From Haliclystus octoradiatus (taxonomy: Eukaryota > Cnidaria > Staurozoa > Stauromedusae > Haliclystidae): 64,000 nt of DNA. The stretch spans positions 25,232,207 through 25,296,206 of the forward strand of contig OU744451.1 of assembly GCA_916610825.1 (NCBI GenBank), given 5' to 3'. Shown one piece after another: positions 10,241 to 22,200 of this stretch. The position numbers and the translations under genes were made by a program. Every line of letters starts with the position of its first letter. The first letter of the stretch is position 1. The notes below the pieces were generated by a model. That model was not told where the DNA came from. It worked only from the letters and a program-made list of their open reading frames with translations, and searched no databases.

Positions 10241-13200
10241 TTATAATCCATTACTAACGTCTTTTAATAACTGATTTTCGTTCTTCAGTGCAACTAGATG
10301 CTGTATACGTTGGTTGAGATTCTGGTGGCCAGCCAATTTAGCATTCTCCTTCTGAAGTTCTTCCATTGTTGTTTTGAATTCTGTCAATTCCTGAGTAGAA
10401 AATATATAAATATAATTTACATTGACCCATATAGACAGGTGGTCCTTGTGTGGAGGTGATGATTTAATTAATTGATTCTCTTACTGATTTTAATCGCTTT
10501 TTTTCTTCTGTGATTACTTCTATCGTTGATTTGAGGTTTTCATTTTCATCAAAATAGTTTTTCTCTAGATCCTGCATTCTAAAATATTTAATTAATGGAA
10601 TAATTACAAATTTAAATTTTCCAATAATTATTAAAGTGGGAATAAACCCCCAGACTATCTTTACATATATAGTAGAACCCGACGTGAAAAAAACAATGGC
10701 GTAATTTTTTTTTCGATCTGGAAATTATTTCTTGGTGAAAAATGCCTTCAAAGTGGTGTTTTGACCCAAATGTCGCTGAGGAAAAAAAGGGATTGGATCT
10801 AGCTTTATGACGACAAAGTCACAAGTCGTGTGGTTTTTCTAATAGACTTTAGATCGGATTAATCACGCGATGTTACGTTTGAGCAGTGTTGTAAATACTC
10901 GTTACTAAAGTAACGCGTTACTCGTTACTCGTTACTTTTGGAGTAATTTTAGGAGTAATTAGTTACTTTTTTGAGAAAAGTAATAAGTAATCTAATTGAT
11001 TACTTTTTGAAGTAACGAGTATTATTTGAGAGAAAGTAATTGACGCTACTTTTCAAATTACTTTTATGATTAAAAAATATTTGCTTTGTTGTCTTGTGAT
11101 AATTTTCAAAGGCGCTGTCTGTCACTAAGTTCCGCTTTTTATTGTTCTGTCTGCGATGTAATCTCACATTATTTGCAGCTTTCACGAGAGCTATTCAAAC
11201 CAGGTGAATTGTGTGATATATTACCAATAAACCCTATCCCATAACCTATTCTTCTCTGTTCTGACAATGTTCTGTTGATGAATAGATTTCATAGTTTTTC
11301 ACTTTTTATTTGAGTGAGTTTCGAATATTGAAAAGATGATGTAAAATTTATGGCTATATGAATAGATTGATAAGACAAAAATAAACCATTTTGATAAATC
11401 AAATGAAACCATTTATTTGTCAACTTTATTAAAAAGTTTTCAACGTCAATTTATGTTCTGCTGAAGTCACCAGTATTAAATTAATATTATCAAATCGATC
11501 GTTCCCCTTCGTAAAAAAACAAGATGGCCGCCATGATTGTCAAAACGAGACATGTCTTTATCGAAAGGGAGGCAATATCTTTTGTTTCACAAGTTAAAGT
11601 AATCATGAAGTAATTAGTAATTAATTACTTTTTTTGGTAAAGTAATTAGTAATTGTAATCAATTACTTTTTAGGCTGAAGTAATTAGTAATGTAATTAGT
11701 TACTTTTGAGGAAAAGTAATTTGTAATGTAATTTATTACTTTTTAAAAGTAATTCTCACATCACTGCGTTTGAGATGGCGTAGCTCTGTAACGGCAATCT
11801 ATTTTTCTCTCCCACAAAACTGAGGTAAGGAAGAACATATAAACTCAAGAGTAGCAAAATTCCAGATGATTTAATGATTTTAAAGTTCACGAATTTGAAG
11901 AAAATGTAAATCAGAAAATATTTCATTCGTAGCGCGCGTTATACCGATTATATTTTGACATATCATTCTCACACACATTTAACACATATCAAAAGATTCT
12001 CTGGTGACCACAAAAGCTAGCTAAGTAGAATTTATTGTTGTAAGCATATGTCTGCACTGAAAATGGAGTGTTCTTTTGAGGGTAAAAATCATAATGTATG
12101 GTGGGAAACGCTATTAAGAACACCATAGCCGTCTGTTTTATAGTCCTCTTTTCACAGAAGCGAAATCTGTCCATCTGATTTCGCGTCTCTGTAGAAAGGT
12201 ATTTTGTGCAAAGTAACTTCTGTATTACTGCATCCTATAAACTACAGATTGTGACGACATGATGCTAACATGTTCTACTTTCTAGCCGAAGGAATGAATA
12301 CTAGACTGGTAAAATAATTTTGTGGCGTATGTAAAATAAGGAACGAGACTTCACATTGCAAAACCTTAATTTTGTTAATCATATAACTTTGATAGAGAGG
12401 ATAATAATTTATGCAATGAAGATATACCGCAAAACCGACAAATGATAGAATCTGCATTACTGTAGTTCTAGTGGCTCTAGTATACGGCTGTAAACTTGAA
12501 TAAGAACGTCCGAGCCCTCTATCATGTTTGTACTATTTTCCGATATTTTATAGAATTTTATAGTGTAATGTACTGAAGAATTCTCAATGGTTTTTTAAAT
12601 ATTGAATGCTTGGTGAATTAATGATGAACACTTTGTTAGACTATTGAGTATAATATATCTATCTATACAGTCGTATAAACTATACGATTACATGGTTTAA
12701 GTTTTACTAGACGAACATCAATTTCAAACTTAAACGTTGAAATGATAGTTGAAAAATGTCTATTTAATAATTTAGTAATACCGATAGTTAAATAAATCCG
12801 AAAAAGTACAATTAATACTTTGCAGTACCATCTATCTCGAGGAAAAGTCGTCTGTGCTTGCCCGTTCAAATCAAATCAGTTTATATTCACATTTAGATCA
12901 TGAAAAGGATATCTTGTAGAAATATTTACTCAAGAACAACTTGCAGATCATAGAGTTAAAAATAGTTGAAACTTACATAGCGTAAGATCAAGCTATTTTG
13001 AAGGGTACGTGTCTACTAATTAAGATTTGAGAAGTACTGCGGTCACACAGAATACGTAACTAATATGTGTCACTAGACTAGTCACAAAGGAACAGTCGCA
13101 CCGCCTGACATTTGTATTAATCCGCAATCTATATCAGATTCATCGCGCTTAATGACGCTACAAGAAATTATTTCGACCGAGCGTTTCAATAGATTTTATT

Positions 13201-16200
13201 CTGCTCCTGAAATCACAAATTGCATCTTTTTTACGTAATTCGCCAGTTTATATGTTTGTTCATGGCTCAGCCTTGTCAGAAATTTTTTTTGCGTGACTTC
13301 TCGGAGCTAGGTCACCTCAAAGATTACGTCGCGTGATCAGCCCACTCTTGAGTCTGTTAGACAAACCGCACGACTTGTGACTTTGTCGTCATAAAGCTAG
13401 ATCCAATCCCTTTTTTCTCAGCGACATTTGGGTCAAAACACCACTTTGAAGGCGCTTTTCACCAAGAAATAATTTCCAGATCGAAAAAAAAATTACGCCA
13501 TTGTTTTTTTCACGTCGGGTTCTACTACATATGTAAAGATAGTCTGGGGGTTTATTCCCACTTTAAATGAAACAAATGTCTACAACTTAAATGCATGAAT
13601 GGAGATCTTCATTCTGGAGATGATCCTGTGTCTTTTTTGATAAATCATAAATTAATTTTTAAATTCATTGTTTGTAGACATTTGTAACACTTGGTTGAAA
13701 TATAGAAATGATTTAATACAAATTTAAAATAGGATTCATTGATGAAGTATTGCGGAGTGGATTACAAAATATTTTAACAAAAAGGAAACCTTTTGTTATA
13801 ATTATAAAAGTCATTAAGACGTATCAATTGTTAATATATGATATTAATTCAACCAAATGTTACAAGTATCCTAAAAAATAATGGATTTAAAAACGAATTT
13901 ACCAAAAATCAGTTTAGTGAAATGGAAAAAATATGTGTGTGAATGTAGTAGTCAAACAAAGTACCCATTGAAACATGTTTAATGTTTAAATATTCAAGTG
14001 TAAGTGAGCAGTTACAACAGGACATTCTTTAAACCATAATTACACAAGATGTAATCAAACTTTGTCAGACACCGTCTGCATATGTAGGCCTAGTGTCATT
14101 ATGCGTTAAGCCCTGGCTAAATGAACTCAACATCAAGGGTCTCAGAGTGTCACAAAAGTTTTGATCTTCCGGGAACTGTGTTGTTTGATTGTAAACCTTA
14201 ACTGGGATTGAATTCATATTGATTCAAAGTTTTGACGAATTGATCTTAAGATTTCAGAAATTTGACTTAATTTGGAAGCAAGATGCATGGATTTCAAAAC
14301 ATAAAAAATATGAAATCCAAAAGTAATAAATTTTGAATAAGAAAATAATCATGATGATATTGAAAACCTTCTGATTATGTGCTGGGTGGTGATATTAGGT
14401 TCCCAGGATCCCGCACTTTGTGACAGCCTGAAGGGCCTGCTCTACATTACCTCAACAATGTAGATCAATTGTCGAGCAGATGATGAATGGAGTGGCTAAA
14501 TGAGCCCAGCGAGTGCTTCACATGAGATCAACATTGTAGAGCAGATGTTAAGCTCAAGATGTTGGGTGGGATGTCTAAATGAATCGATATGTTGGATTGA
14601 TTTAGCCGGGGCTTTACCTTTGAAGGCGGTCGATCATTTCTTCATTATCTTCACTGGCCATGTTGTAATCCATCTCCAATTTTGCACATCTGAAAACCAT
14701 ACCAAACAATTCAATTGGGTTTCTGTGTGACAGGCAGACGGTACTGCTCTACTGAAGGCACTTGTACCACTTTTCTACTCAAGAGGCATTATTGCTCAGG
14801 ACAATGATTGTAATTACTGGACTCAGCCGAGACACTGCAGATCTATTCCAGCAGATTTCATGGTAACATTATAATGTTATGATATTTTCACGGCGTATTG
14901 TCGTACCTTGACAACCAAGACATATCTTTCTTGGAATCTGTTGAAATAATAGCTGTTGTTGCACCTGAGATTTCAATAGACGTTCTACCGTTGTTGACCA
15001 GAGTTCAGAGGAAAAAGAGTCACTCCTCTAGAAATGGGAATGTGGTACAAGGTCATACATTGGGGAAAACATGTTACTTGTTTTCGATTGGCATTGAGGT
15101 AAGCTAATTCAAAGTGGGATTGGTTGAAGGAGCCATGGGATACCATTAGTAAGTAGCATTTTCAGACAGAGAAATAACGTCAAAGATACGCCTGTAAAAA
15201 CAGTTCATGAACTTGGAATGATGGCCCAATTTTCATGAACAGTTGTAATGATATATACAGTGTGAACTCAAACAATACTACAAATCTCAGGGTTAAATCT
15301 TCTCTTAATGTTATTAGTACTCAGTTCTGACTTATCATAACATTTTTCTATTGTTCTATGTAATGACAAATAAATTGACCTTTGATTTATTGTGAAATCA
15401 ATTGTGTTTAGGATAGAACAATAGAAAAATGTTATAATAAGTCAGAACTGAGTACGAATAACATTAAGAGAAGATTTAACCCTGAGATTTGTAGTATTGT
15501 TTGAGTTCACACTGTATATATCATTACATTGGTGTCAGAAGTGGGATACTGTTACTGAAAAAGAATTATACTTACAAATATCATGCCAAGAATAAAATTA
15601 GAAAAATTCGGAGGCAAGACAGGAGAGTCAAAGTGGAGACATTGGGAGGTAGACCTATTGGCAACACTACCAACTAAATCAGAGGTGGAGGGTGCAACCA
15701 AAGTGACATTAGAAGAAAAACTCGGTTTTTTATCATCTCACCTCGTCGGAGAAGCCAAGGAATTCTTTCTGGACTATGTCAAGCCATATGCTCAGGACTT
15801 CGACGAGTGTTTGAACAGGACGCGAGAGCAATATGGTTTGAAGAAGACGTTTGCGGCATTTCAGCAGCACAGACGGGATATACTGTCCCAACGACCCTTG
15901 TCCATGGCAGAGATAAGACTTCTGTGTGACAAATTATCCAGCTTGGCGATCGAACGGGCTTCGAGCGCCGACATGATTACTCAAGACTGGCACGAAGTCG
16001 CCGATTGTTTACCACACGAACTGGCTGTCCAACTGCGTCTGTTCTTAAATGTCAACAAAGGAAAAGAGATATCAGCACAAGATATTTGTTCTCATCTCGA
16101 AGAGCAAGTTGAAATACGAGGAATCTTTAGCGAAAGAAAGAACATTTTAGCTGTACATCAACAACAAACTTCGACGATTGAAGCGAATTTGACAAAACTT

Positions 16201-19200
16201 GTAGAACTTCAAGCCGGGCTTCAAGAACAAGTGTTTTGTTTAACTTCACGTGTCAACGCGTTGCAGACCGGTAGCCATAACAACACGATGTTCTCAAATG
16301 CACGGTCCAATGACTTTAAACAAACACATCGACCAACGAGAAATGACAGCAGTAAATGTACAGCATGTTGGCAGGAAGGTCACGATAACAATGCCTGTCC
16401 AAACAAAGACCTTTGTAGGAGATGCAGAGAGGCTGGTCATTACGCCAGGGGCTGCCGCCGGCCTAAAAGAAATCCTACGAATCAAGCACACGGACAACAA
16501 CAAACGCCGAGAAACTAGAAAGGGAGATCGGCCAGAGTAAACCGGTTTCCCAACTACAAATACAGGACTCAAAAAGAATATCAACTATTGGAAGCAAAGC
16601 TGGATATGTTGAATTTCGTATTGGCAATGTTACAGTCGATGGTTTAATTGATAGTGGTGCAGCAGTGTGTGTCATTCAGAAATCGTTATGTGACAGTACT
16701 GGAGTGGCAGTGATTTTACCAGATGCATGCTTACCTTCACTGACTGCAGCAAATAATAAACTAATATTAGCTTTGCATGTAGTAGAACTGCCTGTTTGTA
16801 TTGGAGGGAAAACTGTAAAACATAAATTCTATGTAGTAAATGACTCTGACATATCTCACCAACTAATTATTGGGTGCAATTTTTTATGCATTAATAAACT
16901 TGGAGCACAGTGGTCGTCTGATGTTAGTTATTTGATTACATCCTTTGGTTTACATATACCAATGCACAAGTACTTGAGACGCAGCGGGACACCCACCTGT
17001 TCAGTAATTGCCTCAGTGACAACAGTCATACCACCACAGAGCGAACTTTTACTTAATTTAACAGCCAAGGAAAAAATTAATTGGGGTAGTTATGATTATG
17101 GGATTATTGAACCTAACTGTGAAAAACTTCAAGAGGGAATATTATGTGGAAAGTCTCTAGTGAAGGTCCCATACTCTAATTCAGATGGACTTGTTATACC
17201 TGTTATAAATTTAAGTGATATGCCGCTTACCATCTATCAAAATACTAACATTGGTCATCTAGAGGTATTAGATTCAACAGCAGCGAAATGTTGTAATGCG
17301 ATATCTAGTATTGCTAACAAAATTGATGATCGACGCCAGACATTAGAAAAGTTGATTTCAGTAGAACATATTGGAGAACTTGATGGTAAACGTGTAATAT
17401 CTTTATGCAAAAAGTATTGTGATATTTTTTCCTGTACAGATGAAGAGCGGGGGCATACACATTTACTTAAACATCATATTGACATTGGAGATTCAAGGCC
17501 AATCCGTCAACCTATGAGAAGATTACAACATGCACAGATAATAGAGACAAAGGAGATATTTGATAGAATGCTAACAGATGGAACTATAGAGACAAGCAAT
17601 AGCCTATGGGCCAGTCCTCTTGTTCTTGTCCGTAAGAAAAATGGACAGCTCAGACCATGTGTAGACTTTCAAAAATTAAACGCTGTTACACGGAAGGACG
17701 CTTTTCCTTTGCCATGTATTGAGGACACTCTGCAAAGTCTGAATGGTACTAAGTATTTCAGCTCATTAGACTTAACTCAAGGGTACCACCAAATTGATTT
17801 CGCTGAAGAGGATCGCCAAAAGACGGCTGTCGTAACGCCGTTTGGACTTTATCAATATCGTAAAATGCCTTTTGGCCTCTCCAATGCACCAGCAGCTTTT
17901 CAGCGATTAATGAAAAGGGTGCTGTCAGGGTTGAACTGGTCTACTTGTAGAGCGTATCTGGACGATATATTAGTTACTGGAAAAACTATTGACGAACATT
18001 TTGATAGACTGGAAGAGGTATTTGAGCGATTACGCAAGGCTGATCTTATGCTACAATCAAAGAAGTGTCAATTCTTCAGGAAAACAATTCAGCAATTCCT
18101 TGGTTTTCAATTGTCTCAAAATGGTATTGGAGCTGACCCTGGAAAAGTATCTGCAGTCGAAAACTGGCCATTGCCTACGTGTACGAGAGGGTTAGAGAGT
18201 TTTCTTGGATTTGGAGGCTACTACCGTTGCTTTGTACCTGGATTTGCACATATTGTGAAACCTTTACATGTAATTAAAGATCAATGCCGCGAAAAGGGAC
18301 CTGTAGCCTGGACTGATGATGCACAACAAGCTTTTGAAAGTGTCAAGTCAAAGCTTATATCAGCACCAGTACTAGCCTTTCCTTCATTTGATGTTCTACA
18401 CAGTAGCCCTTTCATATTGGACACGGATGCCAGTGATGTTGCCACAGGAGCTGTTCTATCGCAAGTACAAGACAGTAGAGAAAGACCCATTGCTTATGCT
18501 TCATGGACACTATCTCGTGAGCAAAAGAACTATTGTGTTACTCGTCGAGAACTCCTGGCAATTATCAACGCTGTCAGACGATTCAAACCATTTCTAGTGA
18601 GCAACAACTTTATCTTGCGCACTGATCGTGCATCACTCAAATGGCTTCATAGATTCAAAGATCCAGAAGGTCAAGTCGCTCGCTGGTTGGAGGAGTTGAG
18701 CTGTTATACTTATCAACTACAGCATCGCCCAGGTACAACACACACAAATGCTGATGGACTTTCTGGAGCTGTACAATGCACATGCCGCTACTGTAAGCAG
18801 CAACAAGAAGATAACAAGCAATTGAGTTTCGTGAGTGTTTGCACCAATGGCAATGACGACGTTCAACCAACAGACAACAAAGAATCGACGTTTGTCGGTG
18901 TTCACAATGACAGAAATGTAGAAAATCATTGGCGGGAGATACAACTTCACAGCACCGGACTCAAGCACCTTATAAATTGCCTCGAAGATAATAGCACTGC
19001 TCCTTCGGTATCTATTACTATTCACTGGAGTAAAGGCGATAGACATATACTGCAGCAATGGCAATTTCTTTCCATACGCAGCGGAGTATTGCATCGCAAA
19101 GTACCTTCATCAAACCAGAGGCCCTATCAAATAGTGGTACCGCAAACACATGTCAATGAAGCTCTCAAAATATGTCATGATGCAATGGGACATCCAAGTT

Positions 19201-22200
19201 GCAAATCCACCTGCCAACATATAGTTGAGCGATTTTTCTGGGCAGGATGGCGCAAGGATGTAGAATCCTACGTAAGAAGTTGCGATGTCTGCATCAAAAT
19301 GAAAAGCACATCAACAAAGAATAGAGCACCACTGAAATCCCTCCTATCTGGTTACCCTGGACAACGCGTGAGAATTGACTTGATGGGACCTATCCGTCCT
19401 TCATCTTCATCAGGAAAGTCTTATATTCTGGTGGTAATAGACCATTTTTCAAAATTTGCGGAAGCAGACAACCTACGAAATCAAGAAGCACCGTCAGTCG
19501 TGAAAACATTTTTTGAAGAGTATGTCTGTCGGTATGGCTCGCCTGAAACCATTCATACTGATCCAGGAAGCCAATTTGAATCACATCAATTCCAACAATT
19601 AGTGGAGCTGCTACGTATCGACAAAACAAGAACAACACCATATCATCCGCAATCGGACGGAGCTACAGAGCGTCTCAATCGCACTTTACAACAGATAATT
19701 AGATCCTACATGGCAGACAATCAACAGTTGAAAACCATCCTCAATGCAAAGGTCAAGCAATCTCATGATTGGGATGTCAAACTTCGTGAAGCTCTTTTAG
19801 CCTACAACAGCACTGTCCATACCTCTACTGGTTTCACTCCCTTCAACCTATTCTTGGGAAGAGAAGCTCGAATGCCTATTGATGCTGTCTACCAACTGCC
19901 CCCAACATGTGAGGAACGAACGGTCGGAGAGTATGTTCGTGATTTGCAAGGACGCCTGCAACAAGATTATGCCACTGCGAGGGACCACATGGAGACATCA
20001 ACTGAACGCCAAGCAGAGTATTATAACCGTAAGGTCCATGGTGAGCCATTCCAGGAAGTTGACAAGGTTATGTGTAAGGTTTTCCGCATTCCCCGTGGTG
20101 CCTGCAAGAAGTGGTACCCAAAATGGGACGGCCCTTATATTGTAAAGAAAAAATTATCGAATGCAGTTTATCGCACTTCTAAAGAGGGAAGAGGAAAGTC
20201 ATCATCGAGGAAAGTTATTCATTTCAATAATTTATTAAGGTATATAGATCGAGTAGACATTCCACAACAAAATGCAAATCCTTCAACAACAAATTCAGAG
20301 TTGGCACAACAAGTGAGTGATGGTGAAGACAGTGATGATGGTAGTGATGAAGAGCAACAGAGTCACAATGACGGAGATGATGACGATCAGACTGGTAATG
20401 ATGAAAATCAACCTATTCCCAATGGAAGATATGGCAGTGATGATGATGACAGTGACTCACAATCAAACCAATCATCCAGCACCACCAACACAGACGATGA
20501 CAGCGACAGTGAAGGCGTTACATCAACAGAAAATGACTCCTTGCAAGCAACTCGTCCACAGAGGATCAGACGCTCACCCAAACGCTTTGGACAATGGGTC
20601 AGAACCTTGCTTATCAGAGGAAATCGATGAGGTCATTGACTACAAGAAGGGGGACAATGTAATGACAAATAAATTGACCTTTGATTTATTGTGAAATCAA
20701 TTGTGTTTAGGATAGAACAATAGAAAAATGTTATAATAAGTCAGAACTGAGTACGAATAACATTAAGAGAAGATTTAACCCTGAGATTTGTAGTATTGTT
20801 TGAGTTCACACTGCATATATCATTACACAGTTCATAAAAAGTTCATGAAAATTATTTAACATTCCTGAACTGTTCATGAACTGTTCATGAAATTTCGTAT
20901 AGTTCATTAACAGTTCTTTAACTCAACACATTTTCGCAAGATTACTCATAGGAACAACAACTGCTAAGTTCTCCTGGCAGTCCTATAAATTAGGGCTAAT
21001 GAAAACGCAATTGGTGATAATTGATGATACAATGAAAGAATAAACGACCAACGCACCTATGTTTTGTTGCTTCTAAATCAGCGTTCATCTCTTCAAGACC
21101 CGATTTGTAGTTGTCATTTTGTTGGCGAAGTATTTCATTCTCAGAATTGACAATCTCCAGTCTTTGATCTTGTTGTTGCACAGCCTCATTTAGAGACAAT
21201 GCAGGATCGAATGATATCGAGACTACGTCACCTGCAATCTAATGAAGCAAAGATATGAAGACAACAGATTTAACTATACAGTAATTATTTTTGTTTGTTA
21301 ACTGTATTGCGCATTATAGATAACTGTGTCATGTTGCATTCAATTAACATACCTATGGTATGTAGCCTAAAGCCCCGGCCAAATGACTTTTTATTTCGCC
21401 AACATTCATGAATTCAACAAATTTATTTTCGGACTTTGTTGGCTGATGTTGGATTTGGATTTTGAATACATTCAAAAATTTTGCCAACATTCATTTGATT
21501 TTGTTGAGTTCTATTGTTCTCAACCGATGTTGGCGAAGTGGCCACATGACTTTTTATTTCGCCAACATTGTTGAATTTTGAAAATATGAACTTTCCTCTG
21601 ATAGGTCAACAATGACGTAGCTTGTCTCAGGATTGGTGGGCTCGATTGACTAGCTTCCAAGCCTCAAAATACCATCCGCTGTTGACGAAAATGAACTCAA
21701 CAAAATCCGATGAATGTTGACGAAAATAAAATGTCATTTGGCCACCCTCAAGATGTTGAAGAAAATGAACTCAACAAAGTCCGATGAATGTTGGCGAAAT
21801 AAAAAAGTCATTTGGTCGGGGCTTAATACATAGTTTATAATCATGTAAGAAGATAACTATTGTGTCACAATGTGTTTATAGTGTAAACAGTTTTATACTC
21901 TGGTAAGTGCACGTGACACCAACAAATGTTAACACAGATTCGGGTAGTAGTAAGCCCTCTTGCCATTCTGACTGTCGTTCGGAGTTTGGAAAACAGGGTA
22001 TACCAGTATTCAACATTACATATCACAGTGATACGCATCCAGACTGGAAATCCTTTTCATCGTTCTTCATCATTAGCTTCAGCTATCCGAATTATTGATA
22101 AAATTTGTTATGTCTGTGCACGTTGAATACGGTAGTTGTATTCAAATATAAAACTACGATGATCAGACTTATTGCGTGTAGTCTATGGCTTATCATCACT

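Larger units (their letters stand above)
15244..20827 (+). mobile_element. complete, young Ty3/gypsy LTR retrotransposon with an extra inverted LTR arm
   Basis: The 5' LTR (15359-15528) and 3' LTR (20658-20827) are each 170 bp, begin TGTAATGAC and end ATCATTACA. By eye they differ at one position. Next to the 5' LTR is a tRNA-Leu-type primer site; before the 3' LTR is the purine tract aagaaggggga. Gag and Pol frames are open. Upstream of the 5' LTR lies a 115-bp inverted copy of the LTR's last 115 bases (15244-15358). The flank CAGT precedes that inverted arm (15240-15243) and follows the 3' LTR (20828-20831). The target duplication therefore encloses the arm, making it part of the inserted unit. 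It sits in a KIF15 intron, sense strand opposite to the gene, and inside a GTTCATGAAC-type repeat (about 15190-15243 plus 20828-20940). Confidence 0.93.

Noticed and set aside
14500..14730. 76-residue plus-strand ORF
   Set aside because: Crosses the right end of a Harbinger-type MITE; no homology or splice context.
16665..20630. ATG at 16665 as the true Pol start
   Set aside because: It would remove the protease active site, which lies upstream in the same open frame. Expression from gag by frameshift fits better.
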